A stretch of DNA of 64,000 nucleotides from Watersipora subatra (taxonomy: Eukaryota; Bryozoa; Gymnolaemata; Cheilostomatida; Watersiporidae), in NCBI RefSeq assembly GCF_963576615.1, contig NC_088711.1:4712001-4776000 (forward strand), given 5' to 3'. Position numbers and translations under genes: made by a program. Numbering within the stretch: position 1 is the first letter of the stretch; each line of letters begins with the position of its first letter. Shown here piece after piece: positions 59,412-64,000 of this stretch. The notes under the pieces are model-generated. The model was given only the letters and a program-made list of their open reading frames with translations. It was not told the origin of the DNA and made no database searches.

Positions 59412-61331
59412 GTAACAACATCCGTTGTAATGAACTTCACTCTCAGGCCGTGGGAAATTAGATCGGACTGGCATCGCTTGAAGCCTTCCAGCTCCATGGC
59501 GTTAGAGCTGGTGGTCTCCATTGACTGCAAAGTAAAGAAAGTTACGACCAACAATCACTTTCACATTATTTGAATGAATTATTTAGCTAGATCAGCAACT
59601 TCATTTTTAAGTATTGATAACTACTAAACTACTAAAAAAATTGGGTTTTTGTCAGGCTGTGAAGTAAAAACTGTCAAAGTTTTACCTTGACAAGATGGCT
59701 GCTGACTATTAAACCGCAGCTCTGATCCATCATAGTGTAGGCCCGGTATAGTGCGCAATGCCCCGGACATCGCATCTACCATCACCTGCCAAATCAAGCT
59801 CCCAATCGATTGCTGCCATCAATCCCTCGTTATGCAGGGTGAACTGCTCAGCAGTACACTGTAAAATATTGTAAAACTTCATTATACAAGATTAATTTGT
59901 ATCATTATCATTAGTCTAAGAATGTAGAATCCTCTTCCCTTTTTTCTGCTATATTATGATGAAGAATCAGAATTTTAAATTATAATATATTTCGCTTGAA
60001 GGATGACATATTTTCATTTCAATAAAAAAATTGTTTCTAAATGTCGTTATTCAATTAGTGTGCCAAGCTTTTACTCACATTTTCCAAGTTTATGGGTAAA
60101 TATTAACACTCACACTATGTAAGTATTCTCTTTCTTGGTAGAGGCAAACGCTGTGGCTTGGTATCGCGATGTTCAGGAGCGACAGAAAACGGAGGTTCTG
60201 CGTAAGGCATCCGCCAGAAAAGAGTGATGCAGCTGCCAGCAGGGGGTTGATGACATGAGCTCTGTCACCCTGGCAGCTGTTTCCCAAGTGTACGATTGGT
60301 GACAGGAGGCATATGTAACCTTGAACTCTACCCATCCGCCTTCTCGCACCATCGTGAATGAGCAGGGGAGGGCGCAGGCGTGACAGTGAAATAGTCGCTG
60401 GAGTGCTGTCACACTTACTATTATTTTCTCCTCTTTGAAGGAGGATTCGGGTCTGAAATCACAAGACAATAGTTGACTTGCAATAAGATTTGTACAACAT
60501 CATTTCCTGTTATTATATCATATTTGCTTGATCAGAAAAATGATAAATATATAGCCATGCAATCATGACACGGATTTTACAAAACCTTATCAGAATCCAT
60601 GATATTGTAAACATAAAAATGTGAGTAATAACTCTATGGATATTCTTTATATTTTGTCAAGTTTGGTTAAGTTCAGCTCTATCTTACATGTAATTGGAGA
60701 GTGTTTGACGCTGGCCAACATAGCGCTCAAACTCTTCCCAGTCTTCAGTGGTTGGCACAAACTCTTCATCATCTAATACTAATAATAATCATCTAACAAT
60801 ACTAATATGCTATTAACGATGATACCAGAAAATGACAATAACTATTTTATATAACATATCTATAAGTGAGTGGGGTTAAAAAATTTGGTGAAATTAATCG
60901 TGAAACTTATAACATTATTTTATCAATTATAGATTAATATATTATGTTTTGCAGATAGATATGCAGTATGAATTAGTTTTGTTATTATAATAAGAATAAT
61001 ACACGTAATTAAAAAGATAAAATACTAATAATATCATATTACAATTAAATGACATTAATATTGTAATCTTAAATATAGATTAATACAGTAGTATTAGGAG
61101 AATACTAGAGAATAACCCGAGTTACTACTACTAATACAAGTGGTTCATAAAATAAATTACTCACGTGCTTTGGTGGCATGTGGAGTATGCAAACAGGTTA
61201 GAAAACATGTCGTCTTTGAAATGGCGAAAACAAAGGTAAGAGTAAGCAGGCGAATAAATAAAGTTTGTCACATCCAGCTTCACCCAGTTGCTCCACCCCC
61301 GGTAAAGGTCTGGTCTTTTCTCTGCTCTTGG
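59412..61331 (-). pseudogene. Kolobok THAP-type transposase, broken
   Basis: Exons in transcript order: 61331-61165 (end of a THAP zinc finger: GWSNWVKLDVTNFIY, then YLCFRHFKDDMF, with the Trp and the C-x2-H pair); 60772-60688 (acidic, DDEEFVPTTEDWEEFE); 60452-60114 (FKEEKIIVSVTALQRLFHC, C-x2-C, then a conserved LLAAASLFSG block); 59858-59686 (LDLAGDGRCD, the DDE-type GDGRxD motif, then YTMMD); and 59524-about 59412 (SNAMELEGFKRC, VKFITTDVV). All visible borders are AG/GT. Lesions: a frame shift between about 60240 and 60285, a one-base loss just after the GDGRCD codons, and truncation after ITTDVV where the inverted P2X7-like segment is joined. The first THAP exon was not found. Transposases of this family cut and insert at TTAA. 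Confidence 0.82.
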
Positions 61332-62924
61332 CTAAGAAAAAAGGTGCTTCTCAGCTTGCCAGCTGCACAAATACGATGTGGTGCGTTAGAGATTATGACG
61401 AATTGAAATTAACAAGTTTAATATGAGAAAGCGTATCTGTTATTTGCGATAGATCAAACTTGAACTGAAACTAACATTATTTGATCATGTGACTTACAAT
61501 TCCCGCCATATGGCGCGAACAGCTTCTACAGCATTTTACGACCATCATAGCGGACCAAAAGGCTCATCATTTTTATCAGAGGATGATATGCAATCGTTCA
61601 AGCTAAGTTAAAAAATTAAACATATTTTTATGCTATGTTTTGAGATATCAGTGCTCAAAGTTGCAGCATTGCGATGCCGATAAAATAGACGCGTAAGAAC
61701 AATAGACATGGTTTTTATCGCAAGCGTGAAGTATATTTGTGAAAATAGTTCGACGAATAAGGATGCATGAAAGTGTAAACATAAACCATCTCCCACATAT
61801 ACGTCACATTTTAGCCGTTTTGGAAAACGAATCCAAACTAGGGCGGTCTCGTGTCGCTGCGATTTTCTGTTCGTTTTTGAGCTTTTAAGAGCTTTTAATC
61901 ACATTCCCACATATTTGGCACCTACAACACAACAGAGTAAGACATGGCGAATCTTTTGATACCAAATAACTGTAATGTGAATTTTGTTGCAAGTCAACCT
62001 TTAACACGGCTAACAATGGATCGATGCTCACAACTCCTCTTCTATTGCACATAAAAAGCTAGTTTTGGCTGCAAACTGTAGCAAACATATCAATGAGTGC
62101 AGCGAGTTTTTATTCAATATTTTTAAATATGGATATACATGTATAATAAAAAAACGTGTTTTCAAATTTAGAAAATAAAAAAATTGAAAGCTCTAACAAA
62201 TTGCAAAGGAAGGCACAGGCAATAATATCATCGCAGATTAATTGCAAGCAATAGATAACTAGTAGATATATTTCTAGGATTCCCAATGCATAATTTATTT
62301 AACAATCTTTGACAAATTAGAGGTACCTGTAAGTTAGCAAATCTATTGCATACAAAAGGTTTAATATCGGTACACTGGAAAAAGAGGGCAAAATATGAGC
62401 GACACTCGCTTCGCCCGTAAAAGGCTAAAATTATCTTCCCAAAGTTCTAAGGAGCCATTTGAAAAATAAAACGCCAGCCTCTATTTGAGCCCCATCTCCA
62501 ATTGACCGCCACAAAAGAGGGAGAGTTGAAAAACATACCGTCATGGCATTCAATTAAGAGGTTTTACGGTATATACATATGTATACATATATATTATACA
62601 TACAGTGCTGAACAAAAGCTTGGACTCACCATGCATCATTGATTATTTTGTAAATGTATTGGAGATTATTGGCTTTAATTTTCTTCAAACCACGGCAAAT
62701 TATATATCAAACTGTTCAGAAACATGCTGGCTACACAATATATGGCTACACAAGTTTCAATTCCATTTTAAACATATCAAAGGTGATCAGGAGGGATTTC
62801 CGCAATCATATATGTTATCAATGAAAAGCGTCTATTCTGACTTAAGTTTTGCAACACTAATTTTGATCAAAAACTTTGTATGTGACAAGGATAAAATTGA
62901 ACATTAACTCTTGTATAGGTTGGT

Positions 62925-62940
62925 GGCCCTGAAAAGGGCT
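62925..62940 (-). promoter_or_regulatory. Histone-mRNA-type 3' stem-loop in the second Tc1 element
   Basis: On the minus (transposase sense) strand: AGCCCT-TTTC-AGGGCC, followed by ACCAACC and preceded by CCAAC. It has a TTTC loop and a 5-bp stem, plus an A/C mismatch at the base where the consensus has G-C. It begins about 20 nt after the transposase stop. Confidence 0.65.
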
Positions 62941-62954
62941 GTTGGGGTTGTTTT

Positions 62955-63385
62955 GAAGGAGTTTAGTAGTTAGTAGTACCGCCCTTGGCTTTGACAGCCA
63001 TTTAATATTCTTTTTTCTTTTTTTTTGGTTTTCTCTTTGCTTTGCATCCCCTAAGACCACTGGCCAAAAGTCTCCTTCTGACGGTTCTAGGGTCAACATT
63101 AACCCCTGTACTCTCCTTCCCGTCCTTAGCCAATTCATGGCTGGATTTATGACGATCAACAAGAGACAGTCTGACAAGTGTCCTGTCATAGCGCTCAGAT
63201 GATTTTCAAGGTCTTCCGAATCTGGAACGCGCTTTAAGGCTTTTGGTCTCATTCCAGCGTTTCATGGTTGATCTTACACCTTTCTCACTGCATCCAACTT
63301 CTTGGGCTTTCTTTCTGGCGGACATCTTTTTCTTGTGCAAGTGCATAATAACTCCTTGCTTATCTTCAGAAAGTGTGGCGGGCAT
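62955..63385 (-). pseudogene. Tc1 transposase, catalytic core deleted
   Basis: Starts MPATLSEDKQGVIMHLH, with two helix-turn-helix units (KKMSARKKAQEVGCSEK and, after a stop and frame change near 63205, VDPRTVRRRLLASGL). It goes almost at once to the C-terminal signature (KAKGGTT, N, Y, stop) at about 62960. The whole DDE domain between them is missing, and a run of eight or more A bases on this strand (about 63015-63030) marks the junction. It cannot encode an active enzyme. Confidence 0.85.
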
Positions 63386-63457
63386 GTGTACATGTAGTGT
63401 ATAAAGTAATGGAAAGTCTTTATATGAGAAGTCTACTGTTTGATGCAACCATAGATA

Positions 63458-63527
63458 TATATACCTATGTATATATATACATATATATAGATATATATAC
63501 ATAGGTATATACAGTATATCTATGGAT
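63458..63527. repeat. Palindromic TATA-rich repeat
   Basis: CCATAGATATATATACCTAT at one end and TATATCTATGG at the other are inverted around TATATACATATATA. It lies inside the second Tc1 element near its left (5' sense) end. Confidence 0.75.
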
Positions 63528-63878
63528 GCAACTTTTATATTCTATGGAAGGCTTTGTCTGTTGCACATTCTTCGTTAAAATGCCAGACATTCCTTAAATC
63601 CAATATACAGTAGAAAGAAAAATCTCATCATGATTGGATTTAGGTGTCATGGTGTGTTTAATACAGCCAATTATTGCTACAAATTGGATAAATTAGTCCT
63701 TTAATCCTCTTATGTAATATGTGTAAAATTATGTAATACATATTATGTAATCAATTAGAGTTGAGCATCATTAATAGCCTTGATAGGACTGAAACTGATC
63801 TGTATATGACGATTTGAACTAATGCATGTAAGGCCCTTGAGAAATGTAAGGACGAGTTTAAACTTATGTTCAGCACTG

Positions 63879-64000
63879 TATATAATATAATATATAGGCC
63901 TATGTATGTATATATACACACATACATACGTATATGTATATATGCATATACTAGATGAATGTCTAACGCTACCCGGGTAATAAAAAAATCTTTGCTCGGA
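63879..64000. other. Window end, repeat fragments only
   Basis: TATA-rich tracts, then one copy of the CTAG...GCTACCCGGGTAATAAAA module at about 63951-63987. No exon of ALG6 was found here. Confidence 0.6.

Larger units (their letters stand above)
57927..62000 (-). mobile_element. Kolobok-type transposon copy 3, 4.07 kb, with transposase and P2X7 C-terminal-like gene
   Basis: TTAA flanks both sides (57923-57926 and 62001-62004). The ends AGGTTGACTTGCAACAAAAT and TTGCAAGTCAACCT are inverted over about 130 bp. Relative to copies 1 and 2 it lies in reverse orientation. It carries a multi-exon THAP-type transposase on the minus strand and a spliced cysteine-rich P2X7 C-terminal-like gene on the plus strand; both are damaged. 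TTAA target, AGG ends and THAP domain together define the Kolobok superfamily. Confidence 0.88.
57051..62570. mobile_element. Family A inverted-repeat element, copy 3, split by a Kolobok element
   Basis: The ends CCATAAAACCTCTAATTGAA and TTCAATTAAGAGGTTTTACGG are inverted, with TA on both sides. The left part (57051-57922) and right part (62005-62570) align end to end with copy 1 at 27202-28993. Everything between is the Kolobok element plus one TTAA. Without the insert it would be about 1.44 kb. No ORF of its own was recognised. Confidence 0.85.
62603..63878 (-). mobile_element. Tc1-like transposon, internally deleted
   Basis: The ends CAGTGCTGAACAAAAGCTTG and complement of ACTTATGTTCAGCACTG are inverted, with TA on both sides. 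It carries the N-terminal part of a Tc1 transposase directly joined to its C-terminal end, without the catalytic domain. A histone-type stem-loop lies at 62925-62940. It begins 33 bp from the right end of the family A element. Confidence 0.92.

Noticed and set aside
59172-59474. 100-codon minus-strand ORF as an independent gene
   Set aside because: It runs through the inverted P2X7-like segment in a frame that matches neither the domain nor the transposase.

Overview
The window looks like nuclear DNA of an invertebrate animal. It is AT-rich, its genes are split by GT-AG introns with phases that I could check, and three encode recognisable metazoan or eukaryotic housekeeping proteins. They are MRPL35 (minus), KCMF1 (plus) and ALG6 (minus). 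A lophotrochozoan is a reasonable guess from the transposon mix, but nothing here fixes the phylum.

Layout. 1-7.4 kb holds two minisatellites and no gene that I can support. 7.4-9.7 kb is a Kolobok-type transposon (TTAA target site) with two further insertions nested in it. 11.8-14.5 kb, plus strand, holds a four-exon gene that no single ORF reveals. Its exons join in phase into a 132-residue secreted precursor with a signal peptide and furin-type sites, probably a neuropeptide or hormone precursor of unknown family. It is convergent with MRPL35 (15.6-16.1 kb, minus). 16.8-33.2 kb is intergenic and full of transposons: a hAT tandem dimer, a Tc1 element with a decayed transposase, an element with repeated CTCGAG palindromes, a hAT element with a perfect 8-bp target duplication, terminal-inverted-repeat elements and a pogo-like element. 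35.0-47.2 kb is KCMF1 (exon 1 not found), with a 1-kb near-perfect 22-bp satellite in a 5.5-kb intron. 47.5-56.8 kb is ALG6, tail-to-tail with KCMF1. Its first exons, which carry the catalytic loop, are not in the window.

57.05-62.57 kb is a nest: a 4.07-kb Kolobok element sits inside an older inverted-repeat element, and the empty site can be read in a related copy at 27.2-29.0 kb. The Kolobok carries a broken THAP-type transposase on the minus strand and, on the plus strand, a spliced gene for a P2X7 C-terminal-like cysteine-rich domain. A piece of that domain has also been copied in inverted orientation. Next to the nest is a second, internally deleted Tc1 element.

Most notable observations: (1) both Tc1 elements carry a histone-mRNA-type 3' stem-loop just after the transposase, on its sense strand; (2) a Kolobok element carries a P2X7 C-terminal-domain gene; (3) the cryptic prepropeptide gene; (4) a 67-bp minisatellite that multiplies an ALG6 5' splice site.
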